Source: Bacteroides_F sp964482605
GTDB taxonomy: Bacteria; Bacillota; Clostridia; Lachnospirales; Lachnospiraceae
Direction: 5' to 3'
DNA: 20,391 nucleotides
NCBI GenBank assembly: GCA_964482605.1
Contig: CAYZYS010000027.1
Span: forward strand, 1-20,391
The notes beneath the pieces were generated by a model. It ran no database searches. It was not told the origin of the DNA and saw only the letters and a program-made list of their open reading frames with translations. Each line of letters opens with the position of its first letter. Within the stretch, counting starts at the first letter, position 1. This document shows positions 1 through 7,378 of this stretch, one piece after another. Made by a program: the position numbers and the translations under genes.

Positions 1-8
1 TAGGAATG

Positions 9-12
9 GAGA
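9..12 (+). promoter_or_regulatory. Shine-Dalgarno GGAG deciding the first gene's start
   Basis: GGAG lies 5 bases before the ATG at 18 and inside the reading frame of the alternative ATG at 6. It favours the internal start. Confidence 0.5.
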
Positions 13-17
13 TTAGC

Positions 18-1136
18 ATGGACAAGATTTTGGTTACGCGTTCCTCAATGCCTCCAAAGGAGGAATATTTTCAGGAAATAGCTTCCATATGGGACAATCA
101 CTGGCTTACCAACATGGGCGAGAAGCATGAGAAGCTCAGGGAGGAATTAAGGCAATACCTGAAGGTGCAGAACATGGAGCTGTTCACCAACGGGCACATG
201 GCGCTTGAGCTGACATTGCAGGCGCTTGACCTTGAGGGTGAGGTCATTACGACCCCATACACATTTGCCTCAACAACCCATGCCATTGTGAGGAACGGGC
301 TTATTCCTGTGTTCTGCGACATTAACCCGCAGGATTACACCATTGACGTGGAGAAGCTTGAGGGGCTCATAACTGACAGGACGTGCGCAATTGTGCCGGT
401 GCATGTGTATGGCAACCTTTGTGACGTGAAGGCAATCGGGGAAATTGCGGAAAGGCACGGGCTCAAGGTCGTATATGATGCGGCGCATGCCTTTGGGGAG
501 ACCTTCGAGGGCGCTGGTGTCGGAAGCTTCGGGGATGCGTCCATGTTCAGCTTCCATGCAACAAAGGTGTACAATACAATAGAGGGCGGCGGCGTGTGCT
601 TTGGGGATGAGAGCCTCGGCAGGAAGCTTTACCGCCTCAAGAATTTTGGGATAATGGACGAGGAAACCGTCGACTGGGTTGGCGCCAATGCCAAGATGAA
701 TGAGTTTCAGGCGGCAATGGGACTGTGCAACCTTCGGCATGTTGATGCTGAGATAGAAAAGAGAAGGGCAGTTTCGGAGAGATACCGTGAAAACCTTGAG
801 GGGGTAAGTGGTATCAGGCTTTCCAGGCTGCAGCCGGGTGTGAAGTATAATTATGCATACTTTCCGGTGGTGTTTGAAGCCGGGTTTGGCGCAACGAGGG
901 ATGAGGTTTACAATGCGCTGGCAGCGGAAAACATATATGCGAGGAAATATTTTTACCCTATAACCAGCACATTTGAGTGTTACAGGAACGGAGTTGGAAA
1001 TGCGACATTCGATGCCAGTTCAACGCCTGTTGCGCTGGATGTGTCCATGAGGGTTCTCACGCTTCCGATGTTTGCCGACCTTCCGCTTGAGGCGGTTGAC
1101 AGGATATGCGGCGTGATTCGCGGACTTGCGCGATAA
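18..1136 (+). CDS. DegT/DnrJ/EryC1/StrS family sugar aminotransferase
   Basis: A PLP-dependent aminotransferase of the family that converts keto-sugar nucleotides (typically dTDP- or UDP-linked 4- or 3-keto-6-deoxy sugars) to amino sugars in the cytoplasm, supplying surface-glycan precursors. Numbering from the ATG at 18, the PLP-binding stretch DAAHAFG lies near residues 154-160. The Schiff-base lysine is in SFHATKVYNTIEGGG at about residue 183, and the N-terminal VTRSSMPP...HWLTNMG is typical of the family. At 372 residues it is full length. An in-frame ATG at 6 is possible, but GGAG at 9-12 sits 5 bases before the ATG at 18, and family members normally start just before VTRSSMP, so I prefer 18. 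TAG at positions 1-3 may end an upstream gene. The exact sugar substrate cannot be read from sequence. Confidence 0.93.
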   Translation: MDKILVTRSSMPPKEEYFQEIASIWDNHWLTNMGEKHEKLREELRQYLKVQNMELFTNGHMALELTLQALDLEGEVITTPYTFASTTHAIVRNGLIPVFCDINPQDYTIDVEKLEGLITDRTCAIVPVHVYGNLCDVKAIGEIAERHGLKVVYDAAHAFGETFEGAGVGSFGDASMFSFHATKVYNTIEGGGVCFGDESLGRKLYRLKNFGIMDEETVDWVGANAKMNEFQAAMGLCNLRHVDAEIEKRRAVSERYRENLEGVSGIRLSRLQPGVKYNYAYFPVVFEAGFGATRDEVYNALAAENIYARKYFYPITSTFECYRNGVGNATFDASSTPVALDVSMRVLTLPMFADLPLEAVDRICGVIRGLAR

Positions 1137-1190
1137 TCTACTGAAGATGAAAAAAGCATGAGCGTGGTTGTTCAGGGGTGAGGTTTGGGT

Positions 1191-2237
1191 ATGGCAGGTC
1201 ATATGAGGAAAAAAGGAATGGCAGCCGTGGTGCTGGTGCTTGCGCTTGCATTGTCAGGCTGTGGCAAATGCGGCCCCGATGCCGTGCAGTCAACGGCTAA
1301 CACCAGTGAGGCTGTCACAACGGGGCAGAAGGAGTCTGCGGGTGAAGTGGCGGATAAATCCAAGGAACCAAGTGTGACAGCGGCAGGTGAATCCAAGGAA
1401 TCAAGTGTGGCAGCGACGGATGCGGAGACAGAACGGAAAACTGAGGCTGCGACAGAGGTGCAGACAGGGCAGAAAACCGAGGCTGTGACAGAGGCGGAGA
1501 CAGAACAGAAAACCGAGGCTGTGACAGAGCCGGAGACAGAACGGAAAACCGAGGCTGTGACAGAGGCACAGACAGAGCAGCAGACGGAGGCACAGACTGA
1601 GGTGCAGACAGAAACACAGACGGAATCGGGCAGGCTGACGTCACCATTTTCCATATCATTTCTTGGGGACAGCATAACAGTTGGGTATTACAGCTCATAC
1701 AGCTATGCGGACCTTGTGTGTGACGACATGGGGGCGGTTGGCTACAACTATGGCATATCAGGCAATACCCTTGCAAGCGATGAGGGCAACGGCATGGTTG
1801 ACCGATATGGAAAAATGCATTCAAGCGACGTCATAGTTGTTTATGGCGGCTCCAATGATTTCTATGATGACGTGGTTTTGGGGAGTATTACTTCATGGAA
1901 TAATGAGGAATTTTATGGGGCACTGAGGAATTTGTGTTCAGGGCTCAAGGCGCAGTATCCCAATGCACACATTGTGTTCATGACACCGCTGCACGGTGAG
2001 TTCCTTGGTATGTCCACCTCGAATGACAACGGTGCGGGCAGCACCATGGCGCTGTATGTCAGGGCAATAAAAAATGTGTGTGCCGATTATGACATTCCGG
2101 TGCTTGATTTGTATGACGGATTTGCAATCAATGGCGACAATTATGAGGAATACACCTCGGACGGGCTTCACCCAAATGAGAAGGGGCATAAAAAGATTGC
2201 CGAGGTGCTTGAGAGTTACATCAGGTCACTCATGTGA
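1191..2237 (+). CDS. SGNH/GDSL-hydrolase lipoprotein with Thr/Glu-rich spacer
   Basis: Predicted surface lipoprotein esterase. It starts with a short basic segment (MRKKG), a hydrophobic stretch and a lipobox LSGC, so it should be lipidated and held on the outer face of the membrane. About 120 low-complexity residues rich in Thr, Glu and Gln follow as a spacer. The C-terminal SGNH domain has block I FLGDSIT (catalytic Ser about residue 161), block III YGGSND and block V DGLHPN (Asp and His about residues 324 and 327). SGNH enzymes of this kind often remove or transfer O-acetyl groups on glycans, which fits its place among glycan genes, but the substrate is unknown. GGTGAGG at 1177-1183, 7 bases before the ATG, supports this start. 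A TTG at 1185 and an ATG at 1203 are alternatives. Confidence 0.9.
   Translation: MAGHMRKKGMAAVVLVLALALSGCGKCGPDAVQSTANTSEAVTTGQKESAGEVADKSKEPSVTAAGESKESSVAATDAETERKTEAATEVQTGQKTEAVTEAETEQKTEAVTEPETERKTEAVTEAQTEQQTEAQTEVQTETQTESGRLTSPFSISFLGDSITVGYYSSYSYADLVCDDMGAVGYNYGISGNTLASDEGNGMVDRYGKMHSSDVIVVYGGSNDFYDDVVLGSITSWNNEEFYGALRNLCSGLKAQYPNAHIVFMTPLHGEFLGMSTSNDNGAGSTMALYVRAIKNVCADYDIPVLDLYDGFAINGDNYEEYTSDGLHPNEKGHKKIAEVLESYIRSLM
1443..1586 (+). repeat. Four 36-bp in-frame tandem repeats in the lipoprotein gene
   Basis: Units begin with GAGGCT at 1443, 1479, 1515 and 1551, exactly 36 bases apart, and encode a 12-residue unit close to TEAVTEAETEQK. Shorter degenerate Glu/Thr/Gln units follow to about 1622. 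The unit is a multiple of three, so gain or loss of copies would change spacer length without a frameshift. Long open frames on the opposite strand here are by-products of the repeat. Confidence 0.9.
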
Positions 2238-2376
2238 CAGGCTTCCTTTGCGGCTGATGTCGATATGTGCGATGGCTTTGGTCTGTACCAATGGGGAAAA
2301 TGGTGGGATTATTGTCATATGCGGTGTTAATGCTGACGGAAAATGGTGATATGTCTGTCATTATGCCTAATAATGC

Positions 2377-2398
2377 ATGGCAGGTGCCATATCTGCCA
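2377..2398. repeat. Two overlapping dyads before the Spo0A-like gene
   Basis: ATGGCAGGTGCCAT at 2377-2390 is an inverted repeat of two 6-base arms around GG. TGGCAG at 2378-2383 can instead pair with CTGCCA at 2393-2398 across a 9-base loop. The second hairpin ends where the ribosome binding site AGGATGGAG (2398-2406) begins, so it could be an operator or an mRNA element affecting translation. No regulator is identified. Confidence 0.4.
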
Positions 2399-2406
2399 GG
2401 ATGGAG
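2398..2406 (+). promoter_or_regulatory. Shine-Dalgarno of the Spo0A-like gene
   Basis: AGGATGGAG lies 5 bases before the ATG at 2412. It decides that start over the upstream in-frame ATG at 2343, whose extra 23 residues (Cys-rich) do not resemble a receiver-domain N terminus. Confidence 0.6.
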
Positions 2407-2411
2407 ATTTT

Positions 2412-3200
2412 ATGGGGGACAAAAGGATTACGGTTGCATATGCTGATGATAATCTCGCAGTGAGGAGACTGTACAAGGGCATCCTCAAGGAGGATGAGGA
2501 GCTTGAGCCTGTGGGGGAGGCGGCGAACGGGCTGGAGCTGCTTTCGCTGATACGGGACAAAAAGCCGAAGGTGGTTGTCCTCGACATAATCATGCCAAAG
2601 CTTGACGGGCTTGATGTGATACGCAGGGTGCAGGAGGATGACGGAATAAGACCGAAGCCTGTGTTCATAGCCGTGAGTGCCATCGGTGATGACAGAATCA
2701 CCAGGGAGGCATTTGAGGCAGGGGCACAGTATTACATAATGAAGCCGCTTGAAAAGGATGTGCTTTTACAGAGGATACACTGGGCGGTTGACTGGGATGA
2801 CCAGAAAAGGAAATCCGAGGCGGCAAGGCGGCGCAACACCTACACTGACGTGGAGATTACCGTTGCGGACATGCTTCTCAGGCTTGGCATGCCCGTGCAT
2901 ATCATAGGACAGCATTATTGCAGGGAGGCGTTGTGCATGGCCATGAATGACAGGGAATGTGTGAGCTCCATAACGAAGCTTCTCTACCCTGATGTCGCAA
3001 GGAAATTCAGGACAACCCCTGCAAGGGTGGAGCGTGCCATGCGCCATGCAATAGAGGTTGTGTGGACGAAGGGTGACGGCAGGTGGCTTCAGGAGATTTT
3101 CAGGAGGCCTGCGGGCAATGTGGCGACACGCCCGACCAATTCCGAGTTCATTGCAGGAATGGCGGAGTACATGGCGATTAAGGCTTCAATTGACAGTTAG
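2412..3200 (+). CDS. Spo0A-like response regulator (REC + Spo0A C-terminal DNA-binding domain)
   Basis: Cytoplasmic two-component transcription factor of 262 residues, close to the usual Spo0A length. The N-terminal receiver domain has the acidic pair D12/D13, the phosphoacceptor D58 in VVLDIIMPKLDG, S89 at the switch position and K111 in MKPLE. The C-terminal half matches the sporulation initiation factor Spo0A DNA-binding domain: IGQHYCREAL, SITKLLYPDVARKF, a helix TTPARVERAMRHAIEV, and RPTNSEFIA. Spo0A is the master regulator of sporulation in Firmicutes and is classically encoded next to spoIVB. Here it sits between a glycan esterase and an acyltransferase, so it may be a relocated Spo0A or a paralogue controlling surface-glycan genes. 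No spo gene is visible nearby, so I do not assign the symbol. Domain calls are strong; the biological role is inference. Confidence 0.92.
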   Translation: MGDKRITVAYADDNLAVRRLYKGILKEDEELEPVGEAANGLELLSLIRDKKPKVVVLDIIMPKLDGLDVIRRVQEDDGIRPKPVFIAVSAIGDDRITREAFEAGAQYYIMKPLEKDVLLQRIHWAVDWDDQKRKSEAARRRNTYTDVEITVADMLLRLGMPVHIIGQHYCREALCMAMNDRECVSSITKLLYPDVARKFRTTPARVERAMRHAIEVVWTKGDGRWLQEIFRRPAGNVATRPTNSEFIAGMAEYMAIKASIDS

Positions 3201-3226
3201 GTGTGGAAAGGAATGCGGCAGGCATT

Positions 3227-4219
3227 ATGACAGGACAAAAGAGATTCAGCAACATAAGCTACCTACGTGTGTTAGCCTGCCTTGGCGTTGTGTGCACACA
3301 CATGGGGCAGAAGCTGGGCGTGACGGGAAAGGCATATGAGCTGACCCATTACATGCGGCACGGGGTGTATCTCTTTTTCATAATCAGCGGTTTCCTGGCA
3401 CTGTATACATACAGGAGCAAGGGGTACACTGTGTGGCGTTACTGGGGCGGAAGGCTTGCGAGGATACTTCCTGTGTACTATGCCATAATCATATATGATT
3501 TCATATTGTTTCAGTTAATCCTTGGAAGTGCACCTGCTGATGAGTACCATATTGGGTGGCTCAGGTATGTATTTTTAATAAGCTACAGCGTACCGGGTGA
3601 TGACTTTTGGAGAAATATCAGCTTTACCTGGACGGTAAGTGTTTTTGTACTGTTTTACCTGCTGGTGCCGCTGATTGACAGGCTGGTGAAAAGCTACCGA
3701 GCGTCATGGGTGGCGCTTCTTGTGACATATGCCCTGATGAACGGGGTGCAGTGGCTTTATGGCCATTATGGGATTGACACGGCGTGGTTCGCACCTGTGG
3801 ACAGCATCATATATTTCATGTTTGGCGTGGTGGTGTGCCGCGCGGTGCAGTATGGAAGGGAAAGAAACGCAATCGTGGCATTTGGCGCACTGATGCTGTA
3901 CTATATGGCTATGTCAAGGTTTACAAGCTTGTATACCTTGTCATGCCTTTTGTGCATGATAGTGCTTGGGTCAATGGGACTTGAGTTTAAAAACAGGTAT
4001 GTGCAGGGCGCATTTGCCATATTGGACAGGTATTCCTATGAAATATACCTGGGGCATGCCGTGGTGATGGAGGGCATTGACCTCATAAGGGGGCAGCTTG
4101 CCCTGACAAATGCGGCGGTGTTTGCAATCGGGATAACGGGGACGGTGCTTGTGAGCCTGTTCCTGTACCATGCGGTTGACAGGCCCGTGGGCAGGCTGCT
4201 TGCGAAAAACAGGAATTGA
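3227..4219 (+). CDS. Acyltransferase-3 family integral membrane protein
   Basis: Multi-spanning membrane enzyme, about 330 residues, of the family that moves acetyl or other acyl groups across the membrane onto sugars of exopolysaccharides, lipopolysaccharides or peptidoglycan. Family landmarks are the first helix with ISYLRVLACLGVVCTHMG (conserved Arg and His), then VYLFFIISGFLALY, then RYWGGRLARILPVYY, and WTVSVFVLFYLLVPL in place of the usual WSLSVE motif. About ten hydrophobic segments follow one another. The start is uncertain: GTG at 3203, only 2 bases after the previous stop, opens the same frame. ATG at 3227, with GGCAGG at 3217-3222 just before it, places the family motif at the usual distance from the N terminus. 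Likely co-transcribed with both neighbours. Confidence 0.9.
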   Translation: MTGQKRFSNISYLRVLACLGVVCTHMGQKLGVTGKAYELTHYMRHGVYLFFIISGFLALYTYRSKGYTVWRYWGGRLARILPVYYAIIIYDFILFQLILGSAPADEYHIGWLRYVFLISYSVPGDDFWRNISFTWTVSVFVLFYLLVPLIDRLVKSYRASWVALLVTYALMNGVQWLYGHYGIDTAWFAPVDSIIYFMFGVVVCRAVQYGRERNAIVAFGALMLYYMAMSRFTSLYTLSCLLCMIVLGSMGLEFKNRYVQGAFAILDRYSYEIYLGHAVVMEGIDLIRGQLALTNAAVFAIGITGTVLVSLFLYHAVDRPVGRLLAKNRN

Positions 4220-4242
4220 CGCTTGGGTGAGGAAGGCAGGGT

Positions 4243-5526
4243 ATGTTGTTGGGTGGATTGAAAAAAATGTTTGGCAGGGACAACATGGGGGAGGGGCTTG
4301 GACGCATATGGCTGCGGCTGTTGGTGATATTTTGCGTGACCATTGCCGTGTTCGTGCTGCTTCTTACGCTGGTGATGTTTATTCCCAATTCCGCCATTGA
4401 GGAGAATTACAATGCATCAATGGAGGTGTTCGAGGAGGAGGGTGACGGCTGGAAGCGCATGTTTAACAATGCCTCCGGGAGCATGCTCGACAACCTGACG
4501 GACAGGATAATAATATGCGGGACAATGGTAAATGAGGACTGCAGTGCAATAAGCAACGCCATGAGCGGCAACGGTTACAGCCGATACTGGCATGGCTATC
4601 TTGTGTGGGTGCGCCCCCTGCTGCTTGTGTTTACATATCTTGACATAAGATATATATTAATGTTGGTTTTCATGATGCTTTTTGCCGCAAATGTGCTTGG
4701 GATGTCCAGAAGGCTTGGGGCGGGGGTGGCATATGTGTATGCGTTCTGCCTTGGGCTTGCGTACTTCATAATGGTTCCCTGGAGCCTCCAGTTCTGTGAG
4801 GTGTTCCTGATTATGATGGGAACGACGCTGTTCTTTTTGAGGAAATATGACGTAAGCTGGAAAATCAGCCTTGTGGGCGAGATTTTCCTTGTGATTGGGC
4901 TGGTGACACAGTACCTGGATTTTCTCACTGCACCGCTTCTAACGCTGGGGCTTCCGCTGTGTGTGCTGCTTTTGATTAATGCGGCACAGATGGGTGGGAA
5001 GGCAGTGTTAAGAAGCTGGGCAATGGCAATACATTCCTGCATTACCTGGGCATTCGGCTGGGGTGTTGGCTGGGTTGCGAAGTGGATTGTGGGTACGGCG
5101 GTTCTTGGAAAAGACAGGAACATAATCAAGGATGCGCTTAACCAGGCGGCATTCAGGGTCAATGGCAATGAGACAAGCAAGGCGAGCAGGGTGACGGCGA
5201 TTGTGAAAAATGCCTATTCCATGCTTCCGTTTTCCAGTGTGATTGGAAATGGTGAAAAGCTTGCGATGGTGCTGGTTGGGCTTGTGTACCTGGTTGTCCT
5301 TGTGTCCGTGGCGGCGCTTTGGGTCAGGAGAAGGAAAAGGGGGGCGTGGAAGGCGTATCTTCCGATTGTATTTGTGGCAGCGCTTCCGGTTTTGTGGTTT
5401 GTTGTCATGGCACAGCATTCACAGGTGCATTTCTTCTATACATACAGAATACAGATGATAAGCTACTTTGGCATTATGTCGTCCTTTGTGTGCTGCATAA
5501 GGTGGAAGGACGGGGATGTGGCATGA
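4243..5526 (+). CDS. Multi-spanning membrane protein of unknown function in glycan locus
   Basis: I do not recognise a named family. The 427-residue product has an N-terminal helix (about residues 22-47), a roughly 70-residue probably external loop, and then about eight to nine hydrophobic segments to the end. Notable sites are YSRYWHGYLVWVRP (112-125), TQYLDFLTAPLL (222-233) and, near the C terminus, HSQVHFFYTYR (392-402), a His/Tyr/Arg cluster on the boundary of a helix. A large early external loop followed by many helices resembles GT-C glycosyltransferases and polysaccharide polymerases, so a transferase using a lipid-linked sugar is possible, but no diagnostic motif proves it. GAGGAAGG at 4229-4236 is 6 bases before the ATG. 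It begins 23 bases after the acyltransferase stop, suggesting co-transcription. Confidence 0.85.
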   Translation: MLLGGLKKMFGRDNMGEGLGRIWLRLLVIFCVTIAVFVLLLTLVMFIPNSAIEENYNASMEVFEEEGDGWKRMFNNASGSMLDNLTDRIIICGTMVNEDCSAISNAMSGNGYSRYWHGYLVWVRPLLLVFTYLDIRYILMLVFMMLFAANVLGMSRRLGAGVAYVYAFCLGLAYFIMVPWSLQFCEVFLIMMGTTLFFLRKYDVSWKISLVGEIFLVIGLVTQYLDFLTAPLLTLGLPLCVLLLINAAQMGGKAVLRSWAMAIHSCITWAFGWGVGWVAKWIVGTAVLGKDRNIIKDALNQAAFRVNGNETSKASRVTAIVKNAYSMLPFSSVIGNGEKLAMVLVGLVYLVVLVSVAALWVRRRKRGAWKAYLPIVFVAALPVLWFVVMAQHSQVHFFYTYRIQMISYFGIMSSFVCCIRWKDGDVA

Positions 5527-5551
5527 GCCATCCTGATAGGGGGGCAGGGCT

Positions 5552-6418
5552 ATGTTTGACATATGGGATGAGGATAACCCTCTGGTGAGGGAGCAAAGAA
5601 GCAGGGATAATTATGTAATCAGGGATTACAAGGGCAAAGGGGCATCCCCAGTGTGCGTCATATATTTTTCCAGTAACGGGCTGTATTATCCCAATACCGA
5701 GGAGAGCTTCAGGAATTTCATGGAGAAGGACAGGTTTGAGTGGATGCACCACCACGTGCGGAGGGCGCGCAGGGAGATATATGTGCGTGATATCTTTAAG
5801 CAGTGGTATATTGCGGGGATTAATGACAGCATTGATTCCATCGGCGGGCTGGTGGAATGGCTCAGGGGACAGGTTCCCGACGGCTGCAGGGTGGTCACGG
5901 TCGGCAATTCCTCCGGCGGTTACATGGCAGTGCTTGTGGGCTGTCTTCTTGGCGCATGCCGTGTGTATGATTTTTCGGGGCAGTTTGACATAAGCGACAT
6001 ACTTTATGGGGATTCGGGGAAAAATGCGCTGTTCAGGCGCCGTGTTGCGGGTGGCGAGGCGGCGGACGCCTCAATGCTTGGGTATCTTTACCTTGACCTA
6101 GTCCCTCTTATAAAGACGTCGGATGCCACCAACATATATTATTTTTATCCTGCGGGGTGTCAGGATGACTTAAGGCAGGCGGAGCTTGTCGCTGATGTGG
6201 AAAATGTGTATTCATTTGCCTTTAAGGGGAACACACATGGGCAGACAATGTACAATTACAACCTTGATGATGTGCTGAACATGAAACAGGGAAGACTGTC
6301 GGCGCTGGCAAGGAAGTACAGGGGAAGGCAGCTTGGGAGGCTTGGGTTTTCCGTTGCCGTGTGCGGGCTGTGGCGTACCCTGCTCCATATGCTGAAGAAA
6401 ATGGGGAACAAGAACTAA
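5552..6418 (+). CDS. Alpha/beta-hydrolase-fold-like protein of glycan locus
   Basis: A 288-residue protein without a signal peptide or clear membrane helix, so probably cytoplasmic or peripheral. The segment VVTVGNSSGGYMAVL (about 114-128) is a nucleophile elbow of GxSxG type with Ser120 between strand and helix, as in serine esterases and acyltransferases. A candidate acid lies in AGCQDD (205-206) and a candidate histidine in KGNTHGQTM (229), in the right order for a Ser-Asp-His triad. The C terminus is basic (RKYRGRQLGR...KKMGNKN). Substrate unknown; deacylation or acyl transfer on a glycan or lipid-linked intermediate would suit the context. The gene follows the membrane protein by 25 bases with AGGGGGG at 5538-5544 as ribosome binding site. 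Enzymatic activity is inferred from motif order only. Confidence 0.85.
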   Translation: MFDIWDEDNPLVREQRSRDNYVIRDYKGKGASPVCVIYFSSNGLYYPNTEESFRNFMEKDRFEWMHHHVRRARREIYVRDIFKQWYIAGINDSIDSIGGLVEWLRGQVPDGCRVVTVGNSSGGYMAVLVGCLLGACRVYDFSGQFDISDILYGDSGKNALFRRRVAGGEAADASMLGYLYLDLVPLIKTSDATNIYYFYPAGCQDDLRQAELVADVENVYSFAFKGNTHGQTMYNYNLDDVLNMKQGRLSALARKYRGRQLGRLGFSVAVCGLWRTLLHMLKKMGNKN

Positions 6419-6447
6419 TATTTAAAATGCATGAAAGGATTGACATA

Positions 6448-7284
6448 ATGGAATGCGTTGTTACTGTCATAATGACGTGCCATAACCGAAAGGACAAGAC
6501 GCTTAAATGCCTTGCCACCCTTGAGGAATGCAGGGCGCTTTTGCAGGGCTTCACCTTTCGCTACGTTGTGGTTGATGATGGGAGTACGGATGGCACGGGA
6601 GCTGCGGTAAGGGCATTTTCCGACAGGGTAAGCCTTGTCGAGGGCAACGGAAGCCTGTATTACACAGGCGGTATGCGGCTTGGGATTGAGAGGGCAAAGG
6701 AAGTCGCGTCTGACTATTACATGTTGATAAATGATGATGTGGCATTCGACAGCGTGGCACTTGCGGGGATGCTTAAGGGCTGCCATGCAGGGGCTTCCTG
6801 CGATGGTGTCGCCATGGTGCTTGTGGGGCCTACGAAAACCTCATCAGGGGATTTCAGCTACGGCGGAATCAGGTATGTGAAGGGAATACGCTATGAAGCG
6901 GTCAGGCCGGGGGACTCTGACAGGGGGTGTGATACCTTCAACGCCAACTGTGTGCTTGTGCCGGGGGAGGTTTTCCTGGATGTGCCAAACATGGACGGCG
7001 CATACAACCACAGCCTTGGTGATTTTGACTATGGGCTTCAGATTAAACGAAAGGGATATGAGATAAGGGTACATGACGCATACATAGGTGTGTGTGACAA
7101 GAATACAGTCAGGGGAACCTGGAATGACACGGGGCTTTCCCGCAGGGAGAGGCTTAGGAGGAAGGAGAGCCTGAAGGGGCTTCCAAGGCGTGAGTGGTTC
7201 CATTTCCTGAATAAGAATTTTGGCTTTTTCACGGCGTGCGTAAGGTCGGTGACACCATATGTGAGGATAATGCTTGGGCGCTGA
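6448..7284 (+). CDS. Family 2 glycosyltransferase
   Basis: A GT-A-fold inverting glycosyltransferase, 278 residues, that adds a sugar from a nucleotide donor to a growing surface glycan, probably at the inner face of the membrane. Seen in order: VTVIMTCHNR, VVDDGSTDGT (Asp 43-44), GNGSLYYTGGM (66-76, a motif shared with rhamnosyltransferase-like members), and the metal-binding NDD at 95-97, then VGPTKTSSGDFSYGG and SLGDFDYGLQIKRKGY, where the catalytic base is expected. Donor and acceptor cannot be deduced. The frame is open from 6361, overlapping the previous gene, but AAAGGA at 6434-6439 is 8 bases before the ATG at 6448 and the protein then starts directly at the first beta-strand. It is the last gene before a new promoter. 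Confidence 0.92.
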   Translation: MECVVTVIMTCHNRKDKTLKCLATLEECRALLQGFTFRYVVVDDGSTDGTGAAVRAFSDRVSLVEGNGSLYYTGGMRLGIERAKEVASDYYMLINDDVAFDSVALAGMLKGCHAGASCDGVAMVLVGPTKTSSGDFSYGGIRYVKGIRYEAVRPGDSDRGCDTFNANCVLVPGEVFLDVPNMDGAYNHSLGDFDYGLQIKRKGYEIRVHDAYIGVCDKNTVRGTWNDTGLSRRERLRRKESLKGLPRREWFHFLNKNFGFFTACVRSVTPYVRIMLGR

Positions 7285-7329
7285 CTTGGCTTGCGATGGT
7301 GACGGTGGCGGTGAACACAGAAAATACAT

Positions 7330-7358
7330 TTGACATTCACATGCCAATATATTACAAT
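7330..7358 (+). promoter_or_regulatory. Near-consensus sigma-A-type promoter
   Basis: Perfect -35 TTGACA at 7330-7335, a 17-base spacer, and -10 TACAAT (5 of 6) at 7353-7358. Transcription would begin near 7365, leaving a very short leader before the ATG at 7379. This would let the following glycosyltransferase be expressed apart from the genes upstream. Confidence 0.75.
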
Positions 7359-7378
7359 CGCACGGAATGGTGATTAAT

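Noticed and set aside
270..740. 156-residue minus-strand open frame inside the aminotransferase gene
   Set aside because: Fully opposite a well-conserved enzyme gene, with no family-like motif.
1199..1824. Long minus-strand open frames with Ser/Val/Pro-rich repeats opposite the lipoprotein gene
   Set aside because: They are created by the 36-bp repeats of the real gene read backwards; no ribosome binding site or recognisable protein.
2074..2349. 91-residue plus-strand open frame overlapping the lipoprotein's 3' end
   Set aside because: Mostly inside the SGNH domain in another frame, with no start signal or conserved motif.
2343..2411. Upstream in-frame extension of the Spo0A-like gene
   Set aside because: A strong ribosome binding site lies at 2398-2406 and the receiver domain begins naturally at 2412; the extension is Cys-rich and unlike the family.
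6361..6447. Upstream extension of the family 2 glycosyltransferase overlapping the previous gene
   Set aside because: It begins with GTG inside the preceding gene and adds sequence unlike the family; AAAGGA before 6448 marks the better start.
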